Origin: Saprospiraceae bacterium
GTDB lineage: Bacteria > Bacteroidota > Bacteroidia > Chitinophagales > Saprospiraceae
NCBI GenBank assembly: GCA_028280415.1
Contig: JANQLV010000010.1
Location: forward strand, 1 to 50,360
DNA length: 50,360 bases
Direction: 5' to 3'
Shown here: positions 27,871 to 38,904 of the stretch, one piece after another
Layout of the letters: each line of letters opens with the position of its first letter
How positions within the stretch are numbered: the first letter of the stretch is position 1
Position numbers and translations under genes: made by a program
The notes under the pieces: model-generated
What the model was told of the DNA's origin: nothing
What the model saw: only the letters and a program-made list of their open reading frames with translations
Databases searched by the model: none

Positions 27871-28463
27871 TTTTAAAAAAATTCAAAATATACTTTAGTT
27901 TAGTTTGCTTATTGCTGGTCTCCGGATTAGGTTCTGCTCAGTCCAGCACTTCGGAGGCGGAGAATTCCGAGACCATCAATAAGCGACTATACTATAGTGC
28001 GATGATCGGCTTCATGCCTGGATCTCAAGACGATGATTTTGAAAATTCGGGGTTACGCGGTTTGAACATTATCAATTTTATGATAGGACACCGGTTCAAT
28101 CAATATGCCCATTTAGGGGCTGGCCTAGCCCTGGATATTTATGATATGGGATTGTATTCTTTTCGTCTTGATTTTAGAGGATTTATTTTAAAGGAAAAGA
28201 ATGTCAATCCTTACTACAGCTTACAAACCGGCTACGGGGTCGCATTTGACCTCAATAACCGTTGGGATGATCGTCTTGAATTAAAAGGTGGTCCGCTGAT
28301 TCACCCGGCTATCGGCTTAATGTTTAATACTCATAAAGCCGGAGATATTTTAGTCGAAGCGGGCTATCTTTTCCAGAAAGCAGCAAGAAATGATCCGGAT
28401 AGGCAGCGTTTCGACGATATCCTTTATCAAAGGCTAAATATTCGACTGGGACTGATTTTTTGA
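27867..28463 (+). CDS. Outer-membrane beta-barrel-like protein coupled to the LVIVD lipoprotein
   Basis: A 198-residue protein with a signal peptide ending GSAQ. The mature part has repeated amphipathic strands (for example HLGAGLALDIYDMGLYSFRL and NPYYSLQTGYGVAF) and ends with RLNIRLGLIF, a barrel-type last strand. It is not obviously a copy of the three upstream barrels. The start overlaps the end of the LVIVD gene by four bases, and a terminator follows the stop at once, so it closes the operon. It may form the membrane anchor for the lipoprotein; this is inference. Confidence 0.7.
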   Translation: MILKKFKIYFSLVCLLLVSGLGSAQSSTSEAENSETINKRLYYSAMIGFMPGSQDDDFENSGLRGLNIINFMIGHRFNQYAHLGAGLALDIYDMGLYSFRLDFRGFILKEKNVNPYYSLQTGYGVAFDLNNRWDDRLELKGGPLIHPAIGLMFNTHKAGDILVEAGYLFQKAARNDPDRQRFDDILYQRLNIRLGLIF

Positions 28464-28500
28464 CCGGGGCACGACTCATTTCCCTGCCCGGTTTTATTTG
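28463..28500 (+). terminator. Rho-independent terminator of the envelope operon
   Basis: Stem ACCGGGGCA (28463-28471) with TGCCCGGT (28485-28492), one bulged G, followed by TTTATTT. It begins at the last base of the stop codon of the final gene. Confidence 0.75.
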
Positions 28501-28603
28501 ACTTTGCTTCTAGTTTGCCTTGTTAAGTTTATGGAAGCTTGTATTCCCTACTATAACATTCCCCCCTGTTCTCCCGTTAATAGGAATGCAAATCCGAAAC
28601 ACT

Positions 28604-29293
28604 ATGTCGAAGCTATCTGAAAAAATAGTCCAGGAAACCGCACAGGCTTTTCTGTATCATCGCTACAGAAAAAAGGCAAAACGGGGAAAAATATTTTCCA
28701 AATTGGAAGCCCGTACCCGAAAAAAATACGGAGGGAAACGAGCCGATGGCCTGTTGGCTTTTCATCATTATTTATTGGGCCCCTATACCGTTTCCATGGA
28801 AGCCAAGTCCTTTAAAACCTTGTCGGCAATGAAGCCCAAAAGAGATGACGGACTCTTGATTTTAAATAGTTTTAAAATAGGCCTATACTGCTGTATTCTG
28901 AGCGGGATGTTTTTTGCAGTTTATAGATTAGACGATGGATTTTTGCAAATACTGCTGCCCGTTAATACATTATTTTGTACTGCCTTAATTTACGGTTTTT
29001 TCACGATTGGAAGTTATCGGCACAAAACGGTTAATGTCATCAGGCAATTGGCTCAATACCCGGCTAACGAGCGTTGGCTGGCCTTTTCAAAAGACAGTTT
29101 GAAAGCTTTATCCAGGTCTCAGTTAAAAAAACTGGATAAAATTTGCAAATACAAAGGGATTGGAATCATCGTCGTCAGCCAAAAGGGCAAAGCTGAAATA
29201 TATCGAAAAGCCGGGATGCGCTGGAAATGGTTTGGCGATTTTATTACCTATTACAGCAATGAAAAACGAATCAGGCGGGCCATTAGTTCTTAA
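28604..29293 (+). CDS. Two-helix membrane protein with possible PD-(D/E)XK nuclease core
   Basis: A 229-residue protein from the ATG at 28604 (MSKLSEKIVQETAQAF); an ATG at 28586 and a TTG at 28520 are possible earlier starts. The N-terminal ~80 residues are basic and contain RADGLLAF (Asp48) followed by YTVSMEAKSFKT (Glu66-x-Lys68), the spacing and strand pattern of a PD-(D/E)XK nuclease. Two membrane helices follow (about 92-108 and 114-136). The C-terminal part, KLDKICKYKGIGIIVVSQKG, looks like the helix and strand that close such a core in Mrr-like enzymes. No named family was recognised; the nuclease reading is inference. It lies between the operon terminator and a glycosidase gene. Confidence 0.65.
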   Translation: MSKLSEKIVQETAQAFLYHRYRKKAKRGKIFSKLEARTRKKYGGKRADGLLAFHHYLLGPYTVSMEAKSFKTLSAMKPKRDDGLLILNSFKIGLYCCILSGMFFAVYRLDDGFLQILLPVNTLFCTALIYGFFTIGSYRHKTVNVIRQLAQYPANERWLAFSKDSLKALSRSQLKKLDKICKYKGIGIIVVSQKGKAEIYRKAGMRWKWFGDFITYYSNEKRIRRAISS

Positions 29294-29427
29294 TTCTTTT
29301 CCGAAATGAGTTTTAGTATATAAGCGCTGCCCGGTTTTATCCTTTTTACTTTCCATTTTGAGACATCTTGTCGAAGATTTATTTTTAAATTAAGCTCTGG
29401 ATTTTCCTATCTTTAGTGAAAAAGAAA

Positions 29428-31449
29428 ATGCGTTATTTTTTCCTTTTTCTGGCCTTGCTTGGCTATTCTTTTTCGTCAGGTCAGAACAGTGATTACTGGA
29501 CATTAAGGGATCAAAAGTCTATCATCTGGGAGCTTGAAAAAAAATCACCATTACCTCATGCCGATAACATTGAAATGGCCGGAAAAAGAGTGGCTGGAAT
29601 TATTTCTTATTCAGTAGATACAGCCGGAATTTTGAGTCTTGAGCGACAAATATTTTTTCCGCAATTACATCCTTATATCAAATCCAGTGATCCGGACTGG
29701 TATATTTACCGCGCCTATTTGAAGGATATTTATGACGATGATATTTTGCCTGTGCTAGTAGTTGATGAAAAGGTATTTGTTCCCGGAAAATTAGAATCCG
29801 TAACAATTGACGGGCATTTAAATTTCTCCCATCATCCTGCAAAAAGTGGTTTGCAATTAGAGCGTAAACTATACCCTTCGATGAGTGAGCGTTTATTTGT
29901 GGAGGAATGGATTTTAAAGAATACGAGTGATCGGGAGCTTTCCCTTAGAGCTGGTAATAGTCACTTGAAGTATGTGGATTATGGTCAAAAAGGAAAATTT
30001 ACCCAAACGGTACTTTCCGATGCTCCCGAAAAAATACTGCTGGCTTCGGGAGCCAGCTTTTCTTTTTCCATAAAAATAATGGCACAGCTTAACGATGAGC
30101 AATTGCCCGTAAAAAATAATGCCCGTGCAGAAAGAAGTCATTTTTTAAAAGAAATGAGTGAAGCCCTGATACTGGATACACCTGATCCGGTTTTGAATAC
30201 CCTCTTCGAATTTTCTAAAATCCGCGCTTCGGAGAGCATTTTTGAATCCGAAATGGGCTTAATTCATTCTCCGGGAGGCGGCAGATATTATGCAGGTTTT
30301 TGGGCTAATGATCAAGCCGAATATGTAAGCCCCCTGTTTCCCTATTTGGCTTATGAGACCGGGATTGAGTCAGCCATGAATTGCTATAATGCTTTTGCAG
30401 GAGAAACCAATCCCAGGTATAAAAAAATACGTTATGCTTTTGAAATTGAAGGCCTGGTTTCTCCTTTCCTGTTGGATAGAGGGGATGCAGCCATGATCGC
30501 TTACGGAGCAAGTCATTTTGCCCTGGCCAACGGTGATCGGGAAACAGCCGAAGCATTATGGCCCCTGATCCAATGGTGTCTGGAATATTGCAATCGCCAG
30601 CTCAATGAAGAAGGGGTTGTAAAGTCTGAATCCGACGAAATGGAAGGAAGGATCGAGACCGGAGATGCAAATCTTTCCACCTCTTCGCTTTATTACGGAG
30701 CTTTGATGCATAGCATCGATCTGGCCAAAGCTCTAAAGAAACCAAAATCTGTTTCCCGAACATATATCGCTCAACAAGAGGCACTTCACTTAGCCATCGA
30801 AAAGTATTTCGGTGCAAAAGTGGAAGGGCTCGACACCTACAAATATTACAAAACGCATCAAAAATTAAGGCACTGGATTTGTCTGCCTCTGGTCGTAGGC
30901 ATTCACGAACGAGTAGATGCAACAGTCGAAGCATTATTCGACCGGCTCTGGACAGATAATGGGGTCTATGTTGAAAAGAATTCCGACAATGAAGCCAATT
31001 CCAAAATTTTCTGGGATCGCGGTACATTATATGCTTTGCGGGGTACTTTTTTTGCCGGGGCAACCGAAGTTTCTTTAAAACGTCTGCAACAATACTCCAG
31101 ACAACGCTTGCTTGGGAAGCGTGTCCCTTATGCAGTAGAAGCTTATCCGGAAGGTAGTATGGCGCATCTCTCTGCAGAAAGTGGATTGTACTGCCGGGTT
31201 TTTACAGAAGGGATGTTTGGGATTGTTCCAAAAGGATTCAATCGCTTTACCTGCTGTCCACGCCTGCCGGAGAAATGGGATCACATGGCACTTCGAAAGA
31301 TCAGGGCATTTGGAAGTAACTTCGATTTAGAAGTACAGAGAAAAGGACAGCAACAGCTTGAAGTGAGGATAAAAAACAGTCAGGGAAAAGTGATGGATCG
31401 CAAGGTCTTACAATCCGGAGAGGTTGTGGAATTCCGTGTAGATCAATAG
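29428..31449 (+). CDS. Secreted six-hairpin glycosidase-like protein
   Basis: A 673-residue protein from ATG 29428; a GTG four codons earlier (29416) would give MKKKMRYFF and a more basic signal-peptide start. The signal peptide ends SSGQ. Residues ~25-250 are beta-rich, and the C-terminal ~400 residues look like an (alpha/alpha)6 barrel of the six-hairpin glycosidase superfamily, with SPGGGRYYAGFWANDQAEYV and ESDEMEGRIETGDANLSTSS as likely active-site loops rich in Asp and Glu. Rhamnosidases, glucuronyl hydrolases and debranching enzymes share this fold; the substrate cannot be assigned. It converges with the beta-galactosidase locus and may belong to the same sugar-use programme. Confidence 0.7.
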   Translation: MRYFFLFLALLGYSFSSGQNSDYWTLRDQKSIIWELEKKSPLPHADNIEMAGKRVAGIISYSVDTAGILSLERQIFFPQLHPYIKSSDPDWYIYRAYLKDIYDDDILPVLVVDEKVFVPGKLESVTIDGHLNFSHHPAKSGLQLERKLYPSMSERLFVEEWILKNTSDRELSLRAGNSHLKYVDYGQKGKFTQTVLSDAPEKILLASGASFSFSIKIMAQLNDEQLPVKNNARAERSHFLKEMSEALILDTPDPVLNTLFEFSKIRASESIFESEMGLIHSPGGGRYYAGFWANDQAEYVSPLFPYLAYETGIESAMNCYNAFAGETNPRYKKIRYAFEIEGLVSPFLLDRGDAAMIAYGASHFALANGDRETAEALWPLIQWCLEYCNRQLNEEGVVKSESDEMEGRIETGDANLSTSSLYYGALMHSIDLAKALKKPKSVSRTYIAQQEALHLAIEKYFGAKVEGLDTYKYYKTHQKLRHWICLPLVVGIHERVDATVEALFDRLWTDNGVYVEKNSDNEANSKIFWDRGTLYALRGTFFAGATEVSLKRLQQYSRQRLLGKRVPYAVEAYPEGSMAHLSAESGLYCRVFTEGMFGIVPKGFNRFTCCPRLPEKWDHMALRKIRAFGSNFDLEVQRKGQQQLEVRIKNSQGKVMDRKVLQSGEVVEFRVDQ

Positions 31450-31530
31450 ATGAAAAAAGCAGGAAGAACTGTAATACACCGGAATTCTTTTAAGCAAAGT
31501 TTTTTCTTCGCGTTCACTCAATGAAGTGAA

Positions 31531-32445
31531 TTAAACTATTGGCAATAATTCAAAGCTGAATTGATACTTTTTAAAAAATAATTTATACCTATCATGCGGA
31601 TGTGCCCCCCAGCTATCGTCTCCACCTAATCCCGTCTGCCGATAATCAATTTGCAGACTAACGAAGTCTTTTTTTTCCAGGTCAATGGTATGTCTAAATG
31701 GTTTTTCGTTCGCTATAAAATCGAAATCTTCTACGGTATAATGCAATGCCGAAAAATCAAATTTTGGTATTCCCTGAACCCGCCAGCCAATTCCGCCCTT
31801 CTTCTTAAGTTCCAGCCAATAGTTATCGCATCGATTAGCATTTTCCTGGGGGCGAATGTAAGGATGATATTGAGCTGCAACTGTACTTTTGTATATGCCG
31901 ATAAAAGCACTGGTTTTCCGATCCGGATAATTCTCCTGTGGTCCGCGACCAAACCAATGCAATTGATCCATATCAACCGGCAATATCAGACTTAGTCCAA
32001 AACGAGGCAATTCCGGTAGATCTTTCTCTGCTTCCATAAAGCAAGCCTGAACCAGAATCTTACCCCGTTGGTCCACCTCATGCCGCAATCGATAATCAAC
32101 ATTTACTCCTTCAAGTTGAAAGACCGATTCGAAGTAAACACTACCTGTCGATAAGGTTCCGTATTCAACAGACTTAAGTTTTCTGCTTTTACTGGCCAGC
32201 TTCCAGCATTCCAGACGCCAGGGCATAAGATTACCCAAATCATTATCCGTTGGTGCACGCCAGAAATTTGGAACAGGGCCACTTTTTAAAAATTCTTTTC
32301 CATGATAATGGTAAGCTCCAAGGAGACCGCTTTCTTTATCAAATTTTAAATCAAAAAAACCTCCCTCCAGGCGGAGGCTGGAATTTGTTTCCCGTAAAAT
32401 AATTTTAGCAGCGATATCTGCAAGGGAGATCATTGGAGCTTCCAT
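31531..32445 (-). CDS. lacZ: Beta-galactosidase (GH2), C-terminal part (domain 5, LacM-like)
   Basis: 304 residues covering the last beta-sandwich of a LacZ-type enzyme (Bgal_small_N). Motifs: FDLKFDKESGLLGAYHYHGK, the family signature GPVPNFWRAPTDNDLGN, WFGRGPQENYPDRKTSAF, and GLGGDDSWGAHPHDRY, which carries the tryptophan that lines the galactose site in E. coli LacZ. The ATG at 32445 follows directly after the TAA that ends the middle ORF, in the same frame. So this is either the end of a LacZ interrupted by one nonsense codon, or a separately translated small subunit as in LacL/LacM enzymes, which are cut near the same domain boundary. Confidence 0.85.
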   Translation of the reverse strand: MEAPMISLADIAAKIILRETNSSLRLEGGFFDLKFDKESGLLGAYHYHGKEFLKSGPVPNFWRAPTDNDLGNLMPWRLECWKLASKSRKLKSVEYGTLSTGSVYFESVFQLEGVNVDYRLRHEVDQRGKILVQACFMEAEKDLPELPRFGLSLILPVDMDQLHWFGRGPQENYPDRKTSAFIGIYKSTVAAQYHPYIRPQENANRCDNYWLELKKKGGIGWRVQGIPKFDFSALHYTVEDFDFIANEKPFRHTIDLEKKDFVSLQIDYRQTGLGGDDSWGAHPHDRYKLFFKKYQFSFELLPIV

Positions 32446-34672
<2,227 letters not shown>

Positions 34673-34706
34673 CTATTTTCAAAAAATAAATTCGAAAACA
34701 TCCGGA

Positions 34707-36383
34707 TTAGTTCAACTCCGATTCATAATAGTGCGTCGCATCGTATATCAGCTCATCGAGTTTATAATTCTCTTCCGCTATCTGTTCGTTACCCCATCCA
34801 AAATACTCAGCAAAATCTTTTATCACCGCTTCGCGAATCAAAGCAATACTTTGAATATCAAAATAAAGTCGCCCGGTCCGTCGAACGAAAAAATCCTCCG
34901 CGCAACTCACCATCTCGTAATAAGCAGCGTACCAGGCTTCTGCCCGGGCAAGTTTAATTTCCGGATGCATATCACTGTCCAATTCTTTTATTTTGTCCAT
35001 GATGCGGTAAGCCTGTTTTCCATAATTCGTGGTAAGATACCAGGCGTAGTATTCTTCCAGACCTTTCTGAATAAGAAAGGGTTTTATATCTTCGATAAAC
35101 GCACTGACTTCTTTAAAGCTGCTAAAACTATCAACTGTCAAGGCAATATTCTTAGTTTTACACCTGGGAAATTTTCGTTCTCCTTCATCATCAAACTGAT
35201 CCACTAGCAAATCGACAATACGCTGGGCCATTTTTCGATAACCGGTTAATTTACCTCCCGCTATCGAAATAAGTCCCTGATCAGAAATGAATATTTCATC
35301 TTTTCTTGAAAGCTCGGAAGGAGACTTCCCTTCTTCGTGGATCAATGGCCTGAGCCCTGCCCAGTTGGAAATAATATCCTGTACATTAAGCTGAATAGAA
35401 GGGAATGCGTGGTGTACTGCTCTCAGCAAATAATCAGCATCTTTTTTAGTCACCACTACTCTATCCAGGCGACTATTGTAACTGGTATCGGTAGTGCCTA
35501 CATAAGTGACCCTTCCACGAGGAATGGCAAAAATCATTCTTCCATCCGGGCCATCAAAATAGGTCGTGTGTTTTAAAGGAATTTTTTCATAAGGGAATAC
35601 GATGTGTACTCCTTTAGTGAGGTGTAATCGTTTTCCGGTCAAAGAGCCATCTTTCTTTCGGAGATGATCTACCCAGGGGCCACTGGCGGAAACGACCTTT
35701 CTGGATTTAATGGTCAAGCTTTGATGATTAATCCGGTCCACACATTTAACGCCATTTACTTTTCCATTCTCATAGGAAAAATCGGCTACTTTACAATAGT
35801 TCAAAGCCAGGGCTCCATAAGTGGTAGCGGTCTTGATTAATTCAATGGTCAGGCGTGCATCGTCGGTTCGATATTCAGCATAATATCCACCTCCTTTCAG
35901 CCCATCGGCTTCCAGTAAGGGTTCGAGTTCGAGTGTTTCTTTTTTGGAAAGCATTTTGCGTCGATCATCCCCTTTTACTCCGGTAAGGATATCGTAAACT
36001 TTAAGTCCGAAAGAAGTTGCCCACTTGCCATAGGTCCCTCCTTTGATCAAAGGCATTAACATTTTTTCGGGAAGAACCAGATGGGGAGCGAGGCGATGTA
36101 CTACGGCTCTTTCTGTTCCCGTTTCCCTGACCAATCCGATGTCCAACTGTTTCAAATATCTCAGGCCACCGTGAATTAATTTAGTAGATTTACTGCTCGT
36201 GCCCGAAGCAAAATCATTTTGTTCAACCAATGCGATTTTCATACCTCGTGAAGCCGCATCGAGTGCGATACCACAACCTGTAACTCCACCGCCTATCACG
36301 ATTAAATCAAACATTTCTGTACTTAATCTTTGTATATCCTCTTTGCGGTTTATCAACGAAAAGCCAAGTCGTTCCTTTTCCAT
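34707..36383 (-). CDS. glpD: FAD-dependent glycerol-3-phosphate dehydrogenase
   Basis: A 558-residue GlpD/GlpA-type enzyme that oxidises glycerol 3-phosphate to dihydroxyacetone phosphate and passes electrons to the quinone pool at the inner membrane face. The FAD-binding motif DLIVIGGGVTGCGIALDAAS (residues ~26-45) is followed by FASGTSSKSTKLIHGGLRYL, the family signature. The C-terminal helical domain, with the ARAEAWYAAYYEMV stretch, matches homologues. It lies between galK and the beta-galactosidase pieces on the same strand, 49 bases before the first lacZ ORF. Co-transcription with these sugar genes is possible but not proven. Confidence 0.92.
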   Translation of the reverse strand: MEKERLGFSLINRKEDIQRLSTEMFDLIVIGGGVTGCGIALDAASRGMKIALVEQNDFASGTSSKSTKLIHGGLRYLKQLDIGLVRETGTERAVVHRLAPHLVLPEKMLMPLIKGGTYGKWATSFGLKVYDILTGVKGDDRRKMLSKKETLELEPLLEADGLKGGGYYAEYRTDDARLTIELIKTATTYGALALNYCKVADFSYENGKVNGVKCVDRINHQSLTIKSRKVVSASGPWVDHLRKKDGSLTGKRLHLTKGVHIVFPYEKIPLKHTTYFDGPDGRMIFAIPRGRVTYVGTTDTSYNSRLDRVVVTKKDADYLLRAVHHAFPSIQLNVQDIISNWAGLRPLIHEEGKSPSELSRKDEIFISDQGLISIAGGKLTGYRKMAQRIVDLLVDQFDDEGERKFPRCKTKNIALTVDSFSSFKEVSAFIEDIKPFLIQKGLEEYYAWYLTTNYGKQAYRIMDKIKELDSDMHPEIKLARAEAWYAAYYEMVSCAEDFFVRRTGRLYFDIQSIALIREAVIKDFAEYFGWGNEQIAEENYKLDELIYDATHYYESELN

Positions 36384-36536
36384 TTAATACGCACTTAATT
36401 TTTTAACAATAAAGTTTCCGGCGGTATAATTAATGTAAGATTATTTTCAAAATATAAAAAACAAAGGTTTCCTCATTCTTTTGATGGCAATACAGAAAGG
36501 CAGTCAAATTCAAAGAAGGAATAAGCATCTTATTTT

Positions 36537-37685
36537 TTAAATTTCTACTTTTTGTAATCCATCACATAATTTGATTTCATAGATTTCAGCTTCAATACCG
36601 GTTTTTGCAAGGTATTTTTTTTTGATGGTTTGCAGTGCGCGAGTGCTATTCTGCTTTTCTACTAAATTAATGGTGCATCCACCAAAACCGCCGCCCATCA
36701 TTCTGCTTCCCAGGATGGCAGGCTCTGCCCGGGCAAGTTCAACAAGGTAATCAATTTCCGGAAGGCTAATATCGTATTCCTCACTCATTCCCTGATGACC
36801 ACGAAATAAAATTTCTCCTACTTCAGCAAAGCGGGCCCGTTCCAGGGCTTCTATCATCTGAGCAACCCTTTCATTTTCATCCAAAACATATTTCGCTCGA
36901 ATAAAATCCAGCGAACTGATTTGCTCTTTATAAAGTACTAGCAGATTCTTTTTTACATCTCTTAAAGATTTCACTTCCGGATGATCTTTTGCGATGATGG
37001 CAACTACCGCTTCACAGGAGTTTCGACGATCATTATAGGGCGAACCTTCCAGCTCGTGTTCGATTTTAGAATTGATTAATACCAGGGCATAATCTTCCAG
37101 CTTCATAGGAAAATAGTTAAGACCAAGAGTCTGGCAATCCAGACAAAAAACATGATCCTCTTTACCAAAGAGTACTGCATACTGATCCATGAGTCCGCAA
37201 TTGAGGCCAATACGATGCTCTGCTTCCTGGGCAATCAAAGCAATTTCTTTTTTCGAAAGATTAAGATCAAATAAATCTGACAATCCAAAAATAAAACCAC
37301 AGCAGAGTGCCGCAGAAGAAGATAAACCAGCACCAACAGGAATGTCACCGCCGAGGATGCAGTTAATTTTAGCAATTGAAAGTCCCCGATCAGAGAAAAT
37401 AGTCAAGATTGCTTTGAGATATCTCCCCCAGGCAGGCAGGGGATTTTCAGAAGTAATAGTAAAAGAAATTTCTTCCTTGTAATTTACCGAATATACTGTG
37501 TTTAGATTTCCTGCATTTTGTTTTCCCATCGCAAAATACATCGCCTTATCAATAGCTGCCGGCATCACGAAACCATTATTATAATCAGTGTGCTCTCCGA
37601 TCAGATTGATCCGGCCCGGTGCTTTTACCAAAATAGCCGGTGTAGCAAACCGCTCCTCGTATAACCTTTTGACTGTCTCGATCAT
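36537..37685 (-). CDS. galK: Galactokinase
   Basis: A 382-residue GHMP kinase that phosphorylates galactose to galactose 1-phosphate with ATP, the entry to the Leloir pathway. Diagnostic motifs: the galactokinase signature APGRINLIGEHTDYNNGFVM (~24-43), the ATP-binding PVGAGLSSSAALCC, LNCGLMDQYAVLFG with the catalytic aspartate, and the C-terminal SRMMGGGFGGCTINLV. Full length for the family. It starts 27 bases after the stop of the kinase gene at 37713, so the two are probably one transcript. It would use the galactose freed by the alpha- and beta-galactosidases in this window; galT and galE are not seen here. Confidence 0.95.
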   Translation of the reverse strand: MIETVKRLYEERFATPAILVKAPGRINLIGEHTDYNNGFVMPAAIDKAMYFAMGKQNAGNLNTVYSVNYKEEISFTITSENPLPAWGRYLKAILTIFSDRGLSIAKINCILGGDIPVGAGLSSSAALCCGFIFGLSDLFDLNLSKKEIALIAQEAEHRIGLNCGLMDQYAVLFGKEDHVFCLDCQTLGLNYFPMKLEDYALVLINSKIEHELEGSPYNDRRNSCEAVVAIIAKDHPEVKSLRDVKKNLLVLYKEQISSLDFIRAKYVLDENERVAQMIEALERARFAEVGEILFRGHQGMSEEYDISLPEIDYLVELARAEPAILGSRMMGGGFGGCTINLVEKQNSTRALQTIKKKYLAKTGIEAEIYEIKLCDGLQKVEI

Positions 37686-37712
37686 GGTGGTTCCTGATTC
37701 GTGGTGTGACTT

Positions 37713-38777
37713 TTAAAAAAGGTTCTCAATACGATTTTTCTGAATAGATTGAAAAGCCATCAGACTGAAAAGTTGAGTGGCTTTATTCAAATGAGCAAAT
37801 CGTTCGTCCGTAGTCAGGCCTTTTTTATAGCGATAATAGATTTGTTGAACAATTACTGCAATTTTAAAAAGTCCGTAAGCATAATAAAAGACGAGGTTAT
37901 TGATATTGCGTCCACTTTTACGGGCATACATCTCCACGAGCTCTGTTCGTCCGGGATTTCCCGGCATGGTAGTTGGCGATGGCCAGCCCTTCGTAATCAT
38001 CTCATGATCAGAAGCTGTCGACCAGTAAGCGATCGAAGTACCTAAATCCATTAAGGGATCCCCCAGTGTACACATTTCCCAATCCAAAATAGCTTTCACA
38101 GCTTTCCAGCTATCATCCTCAAAAACTACATTATCGTATTTATAATCATTATGGATCAAACTATGATCATAATTTGCAGGTTGGTTTTCTTCCAGCCATT
38201 TCATTACTTGCAGTGCCTCCGGAATTTCTTCAGTAGCAGCTTTGAGATATTGTTTTCCCCAGTTACTCACCTGCCGTTCAACATAACCTTGGGGGCGTCC
38301 CAGCTCTCCGAGTCCCACGGCCTCATAATCCAACTGGTGCAATTCTACAAAAGTATCCATCCAGCTATCGGCTATAACCGGAAATTCTTCAGCTGATATA
38401 GCGCGTTTTCTGGCTTCTTTGGCCGAAAGGATAATACCATTAATTTTTTCCATGATATAAAAAGGCGCACCGATAATTGAATCATCTTCTGCATAAGCAT
38501 AAGCTTTGGGAGCTTTCGCAAAACCTTTATTCAAACCGGAAAGCACTTTAAATTCGCGCCCCATATCATGTCCCCTTTTAACTGCACCAACTGGTGGCCT
38601 GCGAAGGACATATTCTTTATTCTCGATCCCTAACTGATAGGTTAAATTGGAAAAACCATTAGAAAATTGGGAAACCTCCATTGCACTTTCTGCTGAACTA
38701 ATCAAGTTTTTATTTAGCAGAAATTGCTTTAGTAGTTGAACATTCAGTTCTTCCCCTTTTCTCACATTTTGTTTCAT
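37713..38777 (-). CDS. APH-family phosphotransferase, ACAD10/11 N-terminal type
   Basis: A 354-residue kinase-like protein of the aminoglycoside/choline phosphotransferase fold. The N-terminal GFSNLTYQLGIENKEYVLRR gives the glycine loop and the ATP-binding residues; the catalytic loop is LIHNDYKYDNVVF and the metal-binding aspartate is in ILDWEMCTLGDPLMDLG. This subfamily is fused to an acyl-CoA dehydrogenase in animal ACAD10/ACAD11 and works on 4-hydroxyacyl-CoA: the 4-hydroxyl is phosphorylated and then eliminated. The acyl-CoA dehydrogenase gene diverging from it at 38905 supports the same pathway. Antibiotic resistance is an unlikely reading. Confidence 0.85.
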   Translation of the reverse strand: MKQNVRKGEELNVQLLKQFLLNKNLISSAESAMEVSQFSNGFSNLTYQLGIENKEYVLRRPPVGAVKRGHDMGREFKVLSGLNKGFAKAPKAYAYAEDDSIIGAPFYIMEKINGIILSAKEARKRAISAEEFPVIADSWMDTFVELHQLDYEAVGLGELGRPQGYVERQVSNWGKQYLKAATEEIPEALQVMKWLEENQPANYDHSLIHNDYKYDNVVFEDDSWKAVKAILDWEMCTLGDPLMDLGTSIAYWSTASDHEMITKGWPSPTTMPGNPGRTELVEMYARKSGRNINNLVFYYAYGLFKIAVIVQQIYYRYKKGLTTDERFAHLNKATQLFSLMAFQSIQKNRIENLF

Positions 38778-38904
38778 TATATTCCATTTTCGTTTTTCAG
38801 CCTAGGCCTTCAAACAGCAAAATACGAAAGTAAGTATCTGCATCAAAAATTAAGGTATAAGTACGCAGAACTTTTTAACTTGTCAAAAAATTAAATCCAA
38901 ATTT

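Noticed and set aside
37713-38777. Aminoglycoside resistance kinase
   Set aside because: The APH fold is there, but the sequence type and the neighbouring acyl-CoA dehydrogenase fit the ACAD10/11 kinase group.
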